A stretch of 64,000 bases of DNA, from assembly GCA_017441265.1 (NCBI GenBank), contig JAFRYE010000057.1:50326-114325 (forward strand). Reading direction: 5' to 3'. Source of the stretch: Lachnospiraceae bacterium. Lineage in GTDB: Bacteria; Bacillota; Clostridia; Lachnospirales; Lachnospiraceae. The notes under the pieces were generated by a model. It saw only the letters and a list, made by a program, of their open reading frames with translations. It was not told the DNA's origin and searched no databases. Both the position numbers and the translations under genes were made by a program. Of this stretch, positions 15,872-25,226 are shown in pieces (the first letter of the stretch is position 1; each line of letters starts with the position of its first letter).

Positions 15872-18181
15872 ATGAGAAATCCCATGAACCGGAGGCTGCC
15901 AAGAGAACTGAAGGCAGACTTCGGAAAATATATCGTCATTTTCCTGTTCATCGCCATGGTCGTCTCGGTGGTTTCGGGATTTTTGGTGGCAAATGACGGA
16001 ATCGCGAAAGCGTACAAGAGAAATCTGAACAATAACAACGTGGAAGACGGGCACCTGGCGTTCAACGTCCGCCCGGAGGACTCGCTCATCGAGGCCGTGG
16101 GGAAGAAAGCGGGGGCGACAATGTACCGCGCCGATTTCTTCGAGGAGACCTGCGGCAGTGCGCTGCTGCGCGTGTACCGCGCAAGCGGTGTGAACATCCC
16201 CGAGGTGACGGAGGGACGGCTTCCGCAGGCGGCGGGCGAGATCCTGCTCGACAATCAGCACCCGAAAAAGGCTGAGATCGCGGTCGGCGACCGCATTGCG
16301 GTCGGAGGAAGAGAGCTCACGGTCACCGGTTTTGCGGCGTTTCCGAACTACAGCGCATTGTTCAAGGACAATGCGGATCTTATGTTTGACAGCGAGGGTT
16401 TCGGCGTCGGGCTCATGTCGGCGGAGGGCTTTGACGCATTTGCCTCGGACCATGCGATTGTCGGCTATGCGTGGAGATATGACACAAAGCCGGAGACCGA
16501 CAAAGAGAAGCAGGATGCGGCGGAGAAGATGCTGTCAGCGCTCCGCGAGGAGCTGATCGCAGCCAACGGGGCGATCATGGAGCGAGCGTTGGCCGGAGAG
16601 ACCGGACTTGCGATGCTCGAGGCCACGGACCTGCTCCCGGCGTATGAAAATAAGAGCATCCAGTTCGCCGGCGAGGATATGAACGGCGACGAGGCGGCGA
16701 TGGTCCTGTTTTTGTATATCGTAGTCGCGGTGCTTGCTTTTATTGTGTCGGTCACGACGATCAATACGATCTCGAAGGAGGCGTCGGTCATCGGAACGCT
16801 GCGGGCTTCGGGCTACACAAGAGGGGAGCTCGTGCGGCATTACATGACGCTTCCGATCCTGTCGTTCCTGGCGGGCATGCTTGTCGGAAACGTGCTCGGA
16901 TACACGGTGCTGCGCGATTTCATGGTGGACATCTACAATGACATGTATTCGCTCGGCAGAGTGGAGACGTTCTGGAACAAGAAGGCGTTTGTGACGACGA
17001 CGCTGTGGCCGACGCTGATCATGATCGTCATCAACGGACTCATTTTGATCTGGAAAATGAGGATCGGCCCACTGCAGTTTTTGCGCCGCGAGATTTCCGG
17101 CCGCAAGAAGAAGCGCGCCCTCAAGCTTTCGCGGAGCATCCCGTTCTCCTGGCGCTTCCGCATCCGGATCCTGCTGCAGAACCTTCCGAACTATCTCACG
17201 ATGGCTGTCGGGATCATCCTTGCGGGTGCGATCATTATCTTCGGATTGATGTTTGAACCGCTTCTCACGGATGTTGCGAAGCGTATTGAGGATACGGCGA
17301 TCAGCCGGTATCAATACATTTTGAAGACCCCCGAGGAGGCCGGAGACGACGCCGAGCGCTATGCTGTCGCAACGCTCGAGACGACGAAGAAAGATTTTAA
17401 GACGGACGAGGTGTCTGTGTACGGCGTCGTGCCGCAGAGCAAGTTCGTGAAGCGTGAGATCCCTGCGGGGAAGGTACTCATCTCGAACGGCTATATGGAC
17501 AAATACAGCGTTTCCGTCGGCGATACGGTGAGCCTTTACGACAAATACGCGGATAAGACGTACGACTTTGTCGTCGCCGGAGAGTATCCGTACGAGGCGT
17601 CGCTGGCCGTGTTCGTAAACCTTGATGAGTTCAATGCGTCATTTGACAAAACGCCGGACTATTACAGCGGTTATTTTGCGGACCGGGAGCTTGATGAGCT
17701 CACGCCGTCCAACGTCTACATGAAGCTGGACAGCAGCATCTTCGGAAGCTTTGCCGACCAGCTCTGGAAATCCTTCGCGGATTTCATGGAGCCCGTCAAA
17801 TGGTTCGGTATCCTGATGTTTGTTTTGATGGTATACCTTCTTGCAAAGCAGATCATCGAGCGCAACTCGGTGAGCATTTCCATGACGAAGATCTTGGGCT
17901 TCACCGGCAGGGAGATCGGCGGTCTGTATATCGTCTCCACGTCGCTTGTGGTGGTCGCAAGCCTTCTGCTGGCCGTGCCTCTCGTGGACTGGTTGCTGCA
18001 CCTGGTGTTCAAGACGTATCTCTACCGGCGCCTCAGCGGCTATCTGCCGTACTGCGTGAGCAGCGACTGCTACGTGAAGATGGTGCTTTTAGGCATTGCC
18101 AGCTACATCGCAGTCGTGGCGCTTCAGCTTTGGAAGATCCACAAGATCCCTAAGAGCGAGGCATTGAAGACGCTTGAGTAA
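15872..18181 (+). CDS. FtsX-type ABC permease, two-domain
   Basis: ATG 15872 is preceded by GGAGG; an in-frame GTG at 15854 overlaps the ATPase gene. The product is 769 residues. One hydrophobic helix near the N-terminus is followed by a large extracellular MacB-PCD-like region. Three helices come next (about residues 275-405), a second extracellular region, and a final three-helix FtsX domain (about 640-755). This is the usual plan of large clostridial FtsX permeases that pair with a MacB-type ATPase. Its 3' end overlaps the convergent YqeG-like gene by 32 bases. Confidence 0.9.
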   Translation: MRNPMNRRLPRELKADFGKYIVIFLFIAMVVSVVSGFLVANDGIAKAYKRNLNNNNVEDGHLAFNVRPEDSLIEAVGKKAGATMYRADFFEETCGSALLRVYRASGVNIPEVTEGRLPQAAGEILLDNQHPKKAEIAVGDRIAVGGRELTVTGFAAFPNYSALFKDNADLMFDSEGFGVGLMSAEGFDAFASDHAIVGYAWRYDTKPETDKEKQDAAEKMLSALREELIAANGAIMERALAGETGLAMLEATDLLPAYENKSIQFAGEDMNGDEAAMVLFLYIVVAVLAFIVSVTTINTISKEASVIGTLRASGYTRGELVRHYMTLPILSFLAGMLVGNVLGYTVLRDFMVDIYNDMYSLGRVETFWNKKAFVTTTLWPTLIMIVINGLILIWKMRIGPLQFLRREISGRKKKRALKLSRSIPFSWRFRIRILLQNLPNYLTMAVGIILAGAIIIFGLMFEPLLTDVAKRIEDTAISRYQYILKTPEEAGDDAERYAVATLETTKKDFKTDEVSVYGVVPQSKFVKREIPAGKVLISNGYMDKYSVSVGDTVSLYDKYADKTYDFVVAGEYPYEASLAVFVNLDEFNASFDKTPDYYSGYFADRELDELTPSNVYMKLDSSIFGSFADQLWKSFADFMEPVKWFGILMFVLMVYLLAKQIIERNSVSISMTKILGFTGREIGGLYIVSTSLVVVASLLLAVPLVDWLLHLVFKTYLYRRLSGYLPYCVSSDCYVKMVLLGIASYIAVVALQLWKIHKIPKSEALKTLE

Positions 18182-18677
18182 GACGGCGGTTTCGTCTGTA
18201 AAATGCCAAAACGACGCGCTCAAACGGGCGCTTCAGGATGATGTGCGGGTCTTCCTTCCGGGAGATCGGTTTCACGAGGACGGAATGAATGCCCGCGCGG
18301 TTGGCACCGAGGATGTCCGTGAAGAGCTGGTCGCCGAAGAAGAGCGTGTTGTCGGCGTTCGTTCCGAGGATCTCCATCGCTTTTTGATAACTCTTCGGGT
18401 TCGGCTTTCCGGCGCGGTAGAGGTATTTCATGCCGACGGGGTCGGCAAAGGATTTCACGCGGCGCTCACACCCGTTGCTTAAGAAGAGAATGCCGAAGCC
18501 GATGTCGCGGAGTCTTGTGAGGAACGCAAGGCTCTGCGGCGTCTGGTCGGTTTTGTGCACGACAATCGTGTTGTCGATGTCGAAGATGATCGCGCGATAG
18601 CCTTCGCGGTATCTCGCCTCGAAGTCGTAATCGTAGACGCTTTCGACATTTTCCGAAGGATAAAAAGACTGAAACAA
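18150..18677 (-). CDS. yqeG: YqeG-family HAD IIIA phosphatase
   Basis: A TTG at 18677 preceded by GGAG is the best start: it gives an N-terminus (LFQSFYPSENVESVYDYD) like that of YqeG proteins. HAD motif I is FDIDNTIV, motif II is LSNG, and motif III/IV lies in KPNPKSY followed by FFGDQLFTDILGA. The 175-residue length fits. Relatives include the phosphatidylglycerophosphate phosphatase Gep4. It lies at the downstream end of the glycan cluster, but it also overlaps the convergent FtsX gene by 32 bases, and it may be a housekeeping gene. Confidence 0.85.
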   Translation of the reverse strand: MFQSFYPSENVESVYDYDFEARYREGYRAIIFDIDNTIVVHKTDQTPQSLAFLTRLRDIGFGILFLSNGCERRVKSFADPVGMKYLYRAGKPNPKSYQKAMEILGTNADNTLFFGDQLFTDILGANRAGIHSVLVKPISRKEDPHIILKRPFERVVLAFYRRNRRLTQASSMPRS

Positions 18678-18696
18678 GAGAATCTCCAATCATGAA

Positions 18697-18736
18697 ATTG
18701 ACCGGCTGTTTTTTCGGCAGTCGGTCAATTTTTTGT
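18697..18736 (+). terminator. Terminator-like hairpin upstream of yqeG
   Basis: ATTGACCG (18697-18704) pairs with CGGTCAAT (18722-18729) and is followed by TTTTTTG on the + strand. Its T-tract suits + transcripts, so it may end read-through from the FtsX gene after antisense passage across yqeG. Confidence 0.6.
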
Positions 18737-18771
18737 TGCTTAGGTTGTAACGGTTACGGAAAATGCCGGAA

Positions 18772-19419
18772 TTACTCGGCGTCTTCCTTGACAAGGCCCA
18801 ACTTCACGAACCATTTGTCGAGCGGAAGTGCAAGGACTGCCGCCATCACCGGGAAGTGGCAGAGGCAGAAGACCACGCCTTCCTTGTAGGTCAGCGGACG
18901 GCCGAACAGGATGATGATGTGGTACGCGTACTCAAGCTTCTCAGGGATCGGCTCGCCGTGTGCGAGGTTGAAGCTGAGGTCCAGAAGACCGGAGAAGATC
19001 AGCAGAATGCCGACGACGCAGATCTTAATGCTGCGACCGGGCTTTCCGCCGCCCATGCGGTGTGCGAAGGCAACCGACATGATGATCAGCGGGTAGCACA
19101 GGAAATAGAGGTTCGTGTACATCTCGCCCTGAGCCGGAGTGTTGAGGGTACCGAAGATACCGTAGTAGCTGGCTCTGGGGATGATCATCATCAGGAACGG
19201 GAAAAACGGCAGCATGGTCAACAGGTAGCCGAATTTCAGTTTGTTCGGGAAGAAACTGATGCCGAGCACCGCGAAGAAGAAGATCACGAACTTCACGATC
19301 AGCCACCAGAACTCATCGATCTGCGACTGGTGCGGAAGACAGAACCAGATGAGCAGTGCGCCGGCGCCGCCGATGGCAAGACAAACAAGCCATAAATACT
19401 TTTGCAGGAAATCTTTCAT
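18772..19419 (-). CDS. Polytopic membrane protein of unknown function in the glycan cluster
   Basis: ATG 19419 has GGAG nine bases upstream; ATG 19434 is an alternative. The 215-residue product has six to seven hydrophobic helices and few charged residues apart from short loops (HRMGGGKPGRS and AHGEPIPEKLEY). I do not recognise the family. It lies 17 bases after the second GT2 gene on the same strand and probably belongs to the same operon, so a role in transport or polymerisation of the glycan is possible but unproven. Confidence 0.75.
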   Translation of the reverse strand: MKDFLQKYLWLVCLAIGGAGALLIWFCLPHQSQIDEFWWLIVKFVIFFFAVLGISFFPNKLKFGYLLTMLPFFPFLMMIIPRASYYGIFGTLNTPAQGEMYTNLYFLCYPLIIMSVAFAHRMGGGKPGRSIKICVVGILLIFSGLLDLSFNLAHGEPIPEKLEYAYHIIILFGRPLTYKEGVVFCLCHFPVMAAVLALPLDKWFVKLGLVKEDAE

Positions 19420-19436
19420 TGTTTTCAACTCCATTC

Positions 19437-20282
19437 TTATTCTTGTGATAGCATCTCGAATTTCTTCAGCTGGTCCTTGGAGATATGCACTCCGAAGACG
19501 GCCTGTTTTGTATAGAGAAGTGTCAGAAGAGCTCTGACATCGAGATGTTTTTTGTACTTCTTGATCAGATAGCGCATATTTTCCGCGCACTGCTTCTTCT
19601 TGTTGTCGAAGTTGCTCGCGTGCATCAGATGGTAGTTGTTCGCTTCCGTGGAGTAGCCGAAGGTCAGGCCGTGTAAGTACAGGCGGATGCCGAGGTCGAG
19701 ATCCTCGTGGCCCCATTTTGAAAATGCCTCGTCGAAGCATCCCACATCGAGGAGTGCCTGCCGGTCAACGGAAACGTTGCCGGTGTAGAAGTTCATCCAG
19801 CGGATGCGGCTCTTTGCGCCGTGTCCGAAGGCGTATTTTTCGATCTCACCGTTCTGTTCGCAGAAATCCCGAAGCCCCGCGGGCTCTTCGTAGAAGTGCT
19901 CGATGTCGGAATCCTTCATGAACAGCTGGTTGCGCTGCCCTAAGACAACGCCGTAGCCCTCCTTGTGGAGCGCGTAGTGGGACTCAACATAAGTGGGCGA
20001 TACCACGCGGTCATCGTCAAGGAAAATGACGATCTCTCCGGTGGCGGCCTCAATGCCCTTGTTGCGTGCGCGTGCACGACCGATGTTTTGCTCGCTGACG
20101 ATCGCGATCGGCTCGTAGGAGAGCTTCAGTTCCCGGAAGCCGTCGACCACCTCGGGGTCGCATCCGTCGAACACGACGATCACTTCCACGTCGTCGTTGA
20201 CCTGGCATTCCAGCGATTTCAGCACAAGGCGCAGGCGCATCAGCTTGTTGAGTGTGGGAATTACAATACTTGCCTTTTTCAT
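19437..20282 (-). CDS. Family 2 glycosyltransferase
   Basis: ATG 20282 follows GAGGTG by 6 bases. The 281-residue soluble enzyme has the GT-A fold signs: N-terminal ASIVIPTLNK, VVFDGCD, then EIVIFLDDDR with the metal-binding DDD at about residue 93, and a downstream GHEDLDLGIRL carrying the catalytic-base ED motif. It shares its layout with the next gene upstream, suggesting that the two add successive sugars. Donor and acceptor are unknown. Confidence 0.9.
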   Translation of the reverse strand: MKKASIVIPTLNKLMRLRLVLKSLECQVNDDVEVIVVFDGCDPEVVDGFRELKLSYEPIAIVSEQNIGRARARNKGIEAATGEIVIFLDDDRVVSPTYVESHYALHKEGYGVVLGQRNQLFMKDSDIEHFYEEPAGLRDFCEQNGEIEKYAFGHGAKSRIRWMNFYTGNVSVDRQALLDVGCFDEAFSKWGHEDLDLGIRLYLHGLTFGYSTEANNYHLMHASNFDNKKKQCAENMRYLIKKYKKHLDVRALLTLLYTKQAVFGVHISKDQLKKFEMLSQE

Positions 20283-20296
20283 AGTTGCACCTCGTA

Positions 20297-21115
20297 TCAC
20301 AGTTTCAGCTTGGCTTTGAGCGTGTAGAAGCGGATGGCGCTGCCCAGCACGCGGTCGTCGGGAAACTTCGATTTCAGGTGCGCCAGGTTGATCAGCTCCT
20401 CCTTGGCCTTCTGTGCCTTTACATGAGGATGCAGAAGGTGGTAGCAGATGATGTTGTTGTCCTGATAGTAGGGGATGTCCAACTGGGCGAGCCGGTATCC
20501 GACGTCCGTGTCCTCGTATCCCCAGCCCTTGAAGGACTCGTCAAAGCCCGCGATCTCCGTCATGAGGCAGCGGTCGATGGACACGTTGCCGGTGATGAAG
20601 GTCATGAAGCGGTAGTTGCCGCGCGGCTTGCGCACGAACAGCTTTTTGATGTTATAGTAAAACTCCTTCTTGCTGTGCTTGCTCACGAAGGCGAGCACAT
20701 CCTCGAGTTCGTTTTCTTTCATGAGGTCGAGAAGTTCATTTTCCGTAACCTTCGCGTCCATGCGCTCCCCTAAGACGACGCAGGGCTCGCCGGTGTGGTG
20801 CGAAAGATGCCCTGTGATGAAATCGCTTCTCGTGAGGCGGTCGTCGTCAAGGAAAATGACCACGTCTCCGGTGGCCTCCTTCAGTCCGAGGTTTCTCGCT
20901 GCGGCGCGTCCCACATTCTGCTCGCTGATGATGGGCTTGATGTCCATCGACCAGGTGAAGGTCTTGAACTCCTCGACGGTCTCCTTGGTGCAGCCGTCAA
21001 ACACGACGAGAACTTCCGTGTCCTCGGTCATCTGCGGCTCAAGGCACTTTAACGTCAGGTAGAGTCTTGAGTTCTTGTCTTTGGTGGGGATGATAATGCT
21101 GCATTTCTTTCCCAT
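20297..21115 (-). CDS. Family 2 glycosyltransferase
   Basis: The 272-residue enzyme has the same order of motifs as its neighbour: CSIIIPTKDK, VVFDGC, SEQNVGRAAARN, DVVIFLDDDR and GWGYEDTDVGYRLA. The SEQNxGRAxARN segment, shared by both, marks them as paralogues. ATG 21115 follows GGAGAGAG. It starts 15 bases after the UbiA-like gene, so the two are probably translated from one message. Its role is sugar addition to a surface glycan or lipid-linked precursor (inferred). Confidence 0.9.
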   Translation of the reverse strand: MGKKCSIIIPTKDKNSRLYLTLKCLEPQMTEDTEVLVVFDGCTKETVEEFKTFTWSMDIKPIISEQNVGRAAARNLGLKEATGDVVIFLDDDRLTRSDFITGHLSHHTGEPCVVLGERMDAKVTENELLDLMKENELEDVLAFVSKHSKKEFYYNIKKLFVRKPRGNYRFMTFITGNVSIDRCLMTEIAGFDESFKGWGYEDTDVGYRLAQLDIPYYQDNNIICYHLLHPHVKAQKAKEELINLAHLKSKFPDDRVLGSAIRFYTLKAKLKL

Positions 21116-21130
21116 AATCTCTCTCCGTTT

Positions 21131-22090
21131 CTATGCGACGTACGTTCGCACAATGCAAATCGATATAAACAAGACCGCCCACAACAGAAGGCAGGTGCGC
21201 ATGGGCCTGTCCTTGTAGACAATGAGCTCCGGACTGCCGGCGATCGTTGATTTCTCGTTCAGGAAGTGGTAGCGGAAAATGCCGTACATCAACACGGGGG
21301 CCGTGATGAACAGTGCTTTGACCTCCGAGATGTAGATAAAGATCGCATAGGACATGATGGTGCATGTCATCAGCATGATGATCAGTTGTTCAAGCTGTGC
21401 GATGGAGCAGCCGTTCAGCGACTCGCGGAAACCGGTGGAATCGTTGCCGAGCAGTTTCATCTCGCTGCAGCGTTTGCCGATGCCGATGAACAGCGTTAAG
21501 AACATGACAAAGAGGATGAACCAGACGTTGCACGACTCGTACACGGGCTTGTGCAGGATCCGGAAGCCGGCGCACAGACGCAGGATGAATCCAAGCGAGA
21601 TCGTGAAGACATCGATGAACATCAGCTTCTTCAAAAAGATCGTGTATGCGATGTTGATGACAAAATACGCCAGAATGATTAGCGCAACGATCCTGTCGAA
21701 GAAAAATGCTCCGACAAGACTTGAGGTGAGCAACAGGCCGAACACCAGATAGGCCGCACCCAGCGGAACGGCGCCGGAGGCGATCGGACGGTTGCGCTTC
21801 ACCGGGTGAGCGCGGTCCTTGGCCACATCGAAGATATCGTTCATGATGTAGACGGAAGAACTCACAAGACAGAACAAAAAGGCGCCGACGGCACAACCGG
21901 CAATCTGTGAAAAGCTCGGAAGAGCGAAGACAAAGAGAAGCGGGACAAACACGAATCCGTTCTTGATCCACTGCTTTACCCGGATCAGTTGGATGATCGA
22001 ACGAAACAGCTTGCTTCCCGCGTCCAGAGTATACGTGGGATTCGCGGAGATGCGGATGGCGGTTTCGCCGGAAGGTCTGAAATCTTTCAT
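21131..22090 (-). CDS. UbiA-family prenyltransferase, decaprenyl-phosphate phosphoribosyltransferase-like
   Basis: The product has about eight to nine membrane helices. The first Asp-rich motif reads NDIFDVAKDRAHP and is followed by KRNRPIASG, as in DPPR synthase (mycobacterial UbiA/Rv3806c), which moves phosphoribose from PRPP to a polyprenyl phosphate. A second acidic motif is less clear. ATG 22090 is taken; a TTG 15 bases upstream is possible, and neither has a strong ribosome site. With two GT2 enzymes and a flippase around it, a polyprenyl-linked pentose donor for a surface polymer is a reasonable inference. Confidence 0.85.
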   Translation of the reverse strand: MKDFRPSGETAIRISANPTYTLDAGSKLFRSIIQLIRVKQWIKNGFVFVPLLFVFALPSFSQIAGCAVGAFLFCLVSSSVYIMNDIFDVAKDRAHPVKRNRPIASGAVPLGAAYLVFGLLLTSSLVGAFFFDRIVALIILAYFVINIAYTIFLKKLMFIDVFTISLGFILRLCAGFRILHKPVYESCNVWFILFVMFLTLFIGIGKRCSEMKLLGNDSTGFRESLNGCSIAQLEQLIIMLMTCTIMSYAIFIYISEVKALFITAPVLMYGIFRYHFLNEKSTIAGSPELIVYKDRPMRTCLLLWAVLFISICIVRTYVA

Positions 22091-22338
22091 GACATTACTA
22101 CGCAATGAAGAAACCCCGCCACCTGGGGCGCGAAAATCACTGCATACTCTCCTTTCTTTGACGGTAGGTGTCGGTTAGCGACAAGATAACGAAGCCTAAA
22201 ACAATGCATATATCGAATATCAAATAAAAAGGCACAGACTCCAGTATTATATTGCAGTTGCCGACATAATGCAATAACAAAATACGGAAAAATGCAAAGT
22301 TTTATAATAATGTAAAATAGTACATGGTTTATAGAATA
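22091..22338. other. AT-rich gap between flippase and UbiA-like genes
   Basis: About 250 AT-rich bases. A -10/-35 pair for the UbiA-like gene is likely but I cannot fix it. No gene is seen. Confidence 0.5.
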
Positions 22339-23601
22339 TTACAAGTTACGCGTCGTACGTCGATAGCGCAATACCAACAGGAATGCCAGGACTGCCTGAT
22401 TGAGCGTGAAGGAAATAAAGGTTCCGGTGATGCCGAAAAGCTTCGTGCAGACGAAGATCGTCGCCAGGAAAAACACAAACGGTTTCGCGAGGATGACAAA
22501 GGATGTCTTGGCGCCGACGTGCCCTTCGGTGACCAGCAGGGAATTGAAGAAATAGTAGATCCCCTGAAAAGCGATTCCCGCCGCCTCCAGCCCGACGTAG
22601 ATCCAGACAACCGGGTATTTTTCGCCGTACGCGTACAGTAAAAACAGCAGAAGCACTGAGGTTCCGATGCCCAGAACGAGGAAGATCGCCGGCAGAAACC
22701 TGGTCACGGTGTGTGCGAGGCGCTTGCTGTCGACGCCCCGGTTGATCAGGATCGGCAGCATCACGGTCGCGAAAATGTCGTTGTAAAAGATGGAGAAATA
22801 GTTGCGTATCCCTGCCTGATACGTGCTGAAGATACCGGAGTCGTACTCGGACCTCATGCCGGAAATGATGTAGATGTCCGCACTGTTCAGCGCGGTGATC
22901 AGAAACCAGCTCAGCATGTACATAATGCTCGTCGAGAGGATCTTCCCGGCAATGTCCGTGCGGAAACGCATGCGGATCGCGCCGATCTTATACACGGAAA
23001 ATAACAACACGATCAGCTGTCCAATGACGTTGAATGCCACGTATTTGTAGAGATTTCCGTTCCGGAACCCGAGGATGCAGAGCATATAAGAACCGAGAAG
23101 GAACACGCTTCCTGCAATCTTGGCTACGCCGAGGCGCAGGAATCTTTCGTCCGCTTTCAGGATCGTGTCCGCAAGGATGCAGCCGTTCGTGGCGATGGCG
23201 AGGGCGATGGCCAGAAACCAAGAGCCGGGTGTGAGGTTCGGCAGCCGGCAGATGACCGGCGTGACCAGATAGCCGATGAGACAGCACGAGAGACAGAGCG
23301 TGATGTTGCCGATCACGACGGTGCCGAGAAGATCCTTTCGCTCCTCGGCGGAGGTTTCCGGAAGGATCTTTAACAGAGTGCTGTTGACACCCATGACGAG
23401 CGGAATGACGAGGAGGTTGCTCAGGCTGAATACGAGATTGTACTCGCTCATGAGCTCAACGGAAAGCGATCGACCCGCTAAAATGGTGACCACCAAATTT
23501 GCCAGCACGCCGAATCCGCGAAAGACAAAGAGCATGCAGAAGTTTTTGATAAACACCATAAGAGCGGATGGTTCTGTTTTTTGTTGCGTTAAACAGTGCA
23601 C
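22339..23601 (-). CDS. Wzx-like polysaccharide flippase (MOP superfamily)
   Basis: The 420-residue protein has about twelve hydrophobic helices and the RGFGVLANLVVTILAGRSLS opening typical of Wzx/RfbX-type flippases. Such proteins turn lipid-linked sugar units across the membrane. It is the first gene of the glycan cluster on this strand, 248 bases upstream of the UbiA-like gene, and has its own consensus promoter. An internal ATG at residue 15 is an alternative start. Confidence 0.87.
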   Translation of the reverse strand: MHCLTQQKTEPSALMVFIKNFCMLFVFRGFGVLANLVVTILAGRSLSVELMSEYNLVFSLSNLLVIPLVMGVNSTLLKILPETSAEERKDLLGTVVIGNITLCLSCCLIGYLVTPVICRLPNLTPGSWFLAIALAIATNGCILADTILKADERFLRLGVAKIAGSVFLLGSYMLCILGFRNGNLYKYVAFNVIGQLIVLLFSVYKIGAIRMRFRTDIAGKILSTSIMYMLSWFLITALNSADIYIISGMRSEYDSGIFSTYQAGIRNYFSIFYNDIFATVMLPILINRGVDSKRLAHTVTRFLPAIFLVLGIGTSVLLLFLLYAYGEKYPVVWIYVGLEAAGIAFQGIYYFFNSLLVTEGHVGAKTSFVILAKPFVFFLATIFVCTKLFGITGTFISFTLNQAVLAFLLVLRYRRTTRNL

Positions 23602-23611
23602 AATTAGGGCT

Positions 23612-23664
23612 CCTATGATTATGTATAATTATTTGAAACGAATCGTATTATAGGAGCCTTTTTT
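23612..23664. repeat. Inverted repeat in flippase promoter region
   Basis: GGCTCCTAT and ATAGGAGCC pair around a 30-base AT-rich loop and are followed by TTTTTTC on the + strand. The right arm includes part of the flippase -10 box, so it may be an operator as well as a terminator-like structure. Confidence 0.5.
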
Positions 23665-23675
23665 CAATATGTCAA
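23647..23675 (-). promoter_or_regulatory. Promoter of the flippase gene
   Basis: On the - strand TTGACA (23675-23670) and TATAAT (23652-23647), both perfect, are 17 bases apart. Confidence 0.9.
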
Positions 23676-23992
23676 GTGGAATCTTTTATAATGTGCAAAA
23701 CGCTTTATTTTCCGAGGCTTTCGAGCTTTTTGCGAAAATGACGGCTATTTTTGCATTCAAAATGGAATAACCATATATATTCCGTGTTACAGCGAAGGAC
23801 AGTTAAGCCGAAAGGAATCCTTTATTATACAGAAAATACGGGTGATCCGGGCGGCATTTTCCGGCGAGCGATGACCGGGCGGACGGTTTCGCCGCAACAG
23901 ACTCTGTACAACCGGGGTTGTTTACTGGTATACTTACATAGGAAGCGGCGTAAGAAGCCGATCGTACTGAAAAAAGAGAGTGATACTTCTAT
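23676..23992. other. Gap upstream of mnmA
   Basis: About 320 bases. One motif copy GGCATTTTCCGG lies near 23852. A -10-like TATACT stands near 23932 without a good -35. No gene is seen. Confidence 0.5.
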
Positions 23993-25078
23993 ATGAAAAG
24001 AGTTTTGGTTGGATTGTCGGGCGGAGTGGACAGTGCGGTAGCGGCTCTGCTCTTAAAAAGGAACGGTTACGATGTCATCGGGATCATGCTGCGCATGTGG
24101 GAGTCGGACAACGGAGAGCACAGCCGGTGCTGCGAGATCGACGATGCGCGAGATGTGGCGGCGAGGATCGGGATACCGTTTCATGTGATCAATTGTGAGA
24201 GCTCATTTTGCGCGAATGTGACGCAGCCGTTCGTGCGGGAATACCTTCGGGGACGGACGCCGAACCCCTGCGTCTGGTGCAACCGCACCGTAAAATGGGA
24301 CAAGCTGTCGGAATACATGCACATTTTGCAGGCGGACTACGTGGCAACCGGCCACTATGCGAACATTGTGCGGCTGCCGAACGGCCGGTTCAGCGTGGCG
24401 ACCGCGCAGCATGCGGAAAAGGACCAGACATACATGCTCTACCGGCTTTCGCAGGAGCAGCTGGCGGCGACGTTGATGCCCCTCGGAGCGTACTCGAAGG
24501 AGGAGGTTCGCGGGATTGCGCGCGAAGCCGGGCTCACCGTGGCGGTTAAGCCGGATTCGCAGGAGATCTGCTTCGTCCCGGACGGACACTATTCGGATTA
24601 TGTGGCGGCCAATGCGGAGGGAGAAGTCCCCGGGCAAGGTAATTTTGTCGACGCGGACGGCCGTGTTCTCGGGCGTCACAAGGGCATCATCCACTATACC
24701 GTCGGACAGCGCAAAGGCCTCGGCCTCGCGCTCGGGTATCCGGCGTATGTCACGGAGATCCGTCCCGAGACTGACGAGGTTGTGATCGGGGACGAGGCTG
24801 CGGTGTACCGCAGGGAGCTGATCTGCGAGGATATTCATTTTATGGGTCTTCCGGAAAATGAGGCGTCTTCCGATGTGCATTGCTTTGTGAAGGTCCGCTA
24901 TCATCACACGGCGCAGGCGGCAACGATTCGTATACTCGACGGCGACCGGGTTTCGATCGTATTTGACGAGCCGGTTCGCGCGGCGGCACCGGGCCAGTCG
25001 GCGGTATGGTACAACGCGAACGGAACGGTTCTGGGCGGCGTGATCATCTCGGATGTCTTGCCGGTCGAAATCAATTGA
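23993..25078 (+). CDS. mnmA: tRNA-specific 2-thiouridylase MnmA
   Basis: The 361-residue enzyme activates U34 of tRNA-Lys/Glu/Gln with ATP and accepts sulfur from a relay cysteine. The PP-loop [13 protein letters not shown] is at the N-terminus. The catalytic cysteine pair is in PNPCVWCN (about residue 91) and [11 protein letters not shown] (about residue 190). The C-terminal barrel carries [10 protein letters not shown] and a closing beta domain. Length and motifs are those of normal MnmA. A terminator follows ten bases after the stop. Confidence 0.97.
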   Translation: MKRVLVGLSGGVDSAVAALLLKRNGYDVIGIMLRMWESDNGEHSRCCEIDDARDVAARIGIPFHVINCESSFCANVTQPFVREYLRGRTPNPCVWCNRTVKWDKLSEYMHILQADYVATGHYANIVRLPNGRFSVATAQHAEKDQTYMLYRLSQEQLAATLMPLGAYSKEEVRGIAREAGLTVAVKPDSQEICFVPDGHYSDYVAANAEGEVPGQGNFVDADGRVLGRHKGIIHYTVGQRKGLGLALGYPAYVTEIRPETDEVVIGDEAAVYRRELICEDIHFMGLPENEASSDVHCFVKVRYHHTAQAATIRILDGDRVSIVFDEPVRAAAPGQSAVWYNANGTVLGGVIISDVLPVEIN

Positions 25079-25088
25079 AAAAATGCTG

Positions 25089-25120
25089 AAACCGTCTTGT
25101 TTCAAGGCGGTTTTTTAATT
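25089..25120 (+). terminator. Rho-independent terminator after mnmA
   Basis: AACCGTCTTG and CAAGGCGGTT pair around TTT and are followed by TTTTAATTTT. Confidence 0.9.
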
Positions 25121-25146
25121 TTCCTGATGAAAAGTTTGATTTGGTT

Positions 25147-25156
25147 GTGCTATAAT
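25147..25156 (+). promoter_or_regulatory. Extended -10 promoter of the 25227 gene
   Basis: TGCTATAAT is an extended -10 (TGn) box, about 70 bases upstream of the start codon. The -35 region is poor. Confidence 0.6.
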
Positions 25157-25226
25157 AGGAAAAATAAGCTTTTGTAACAATACGGTTTCACAACTTCACA
25201 AAACACAACAACAGGAGGGAAGAGAG

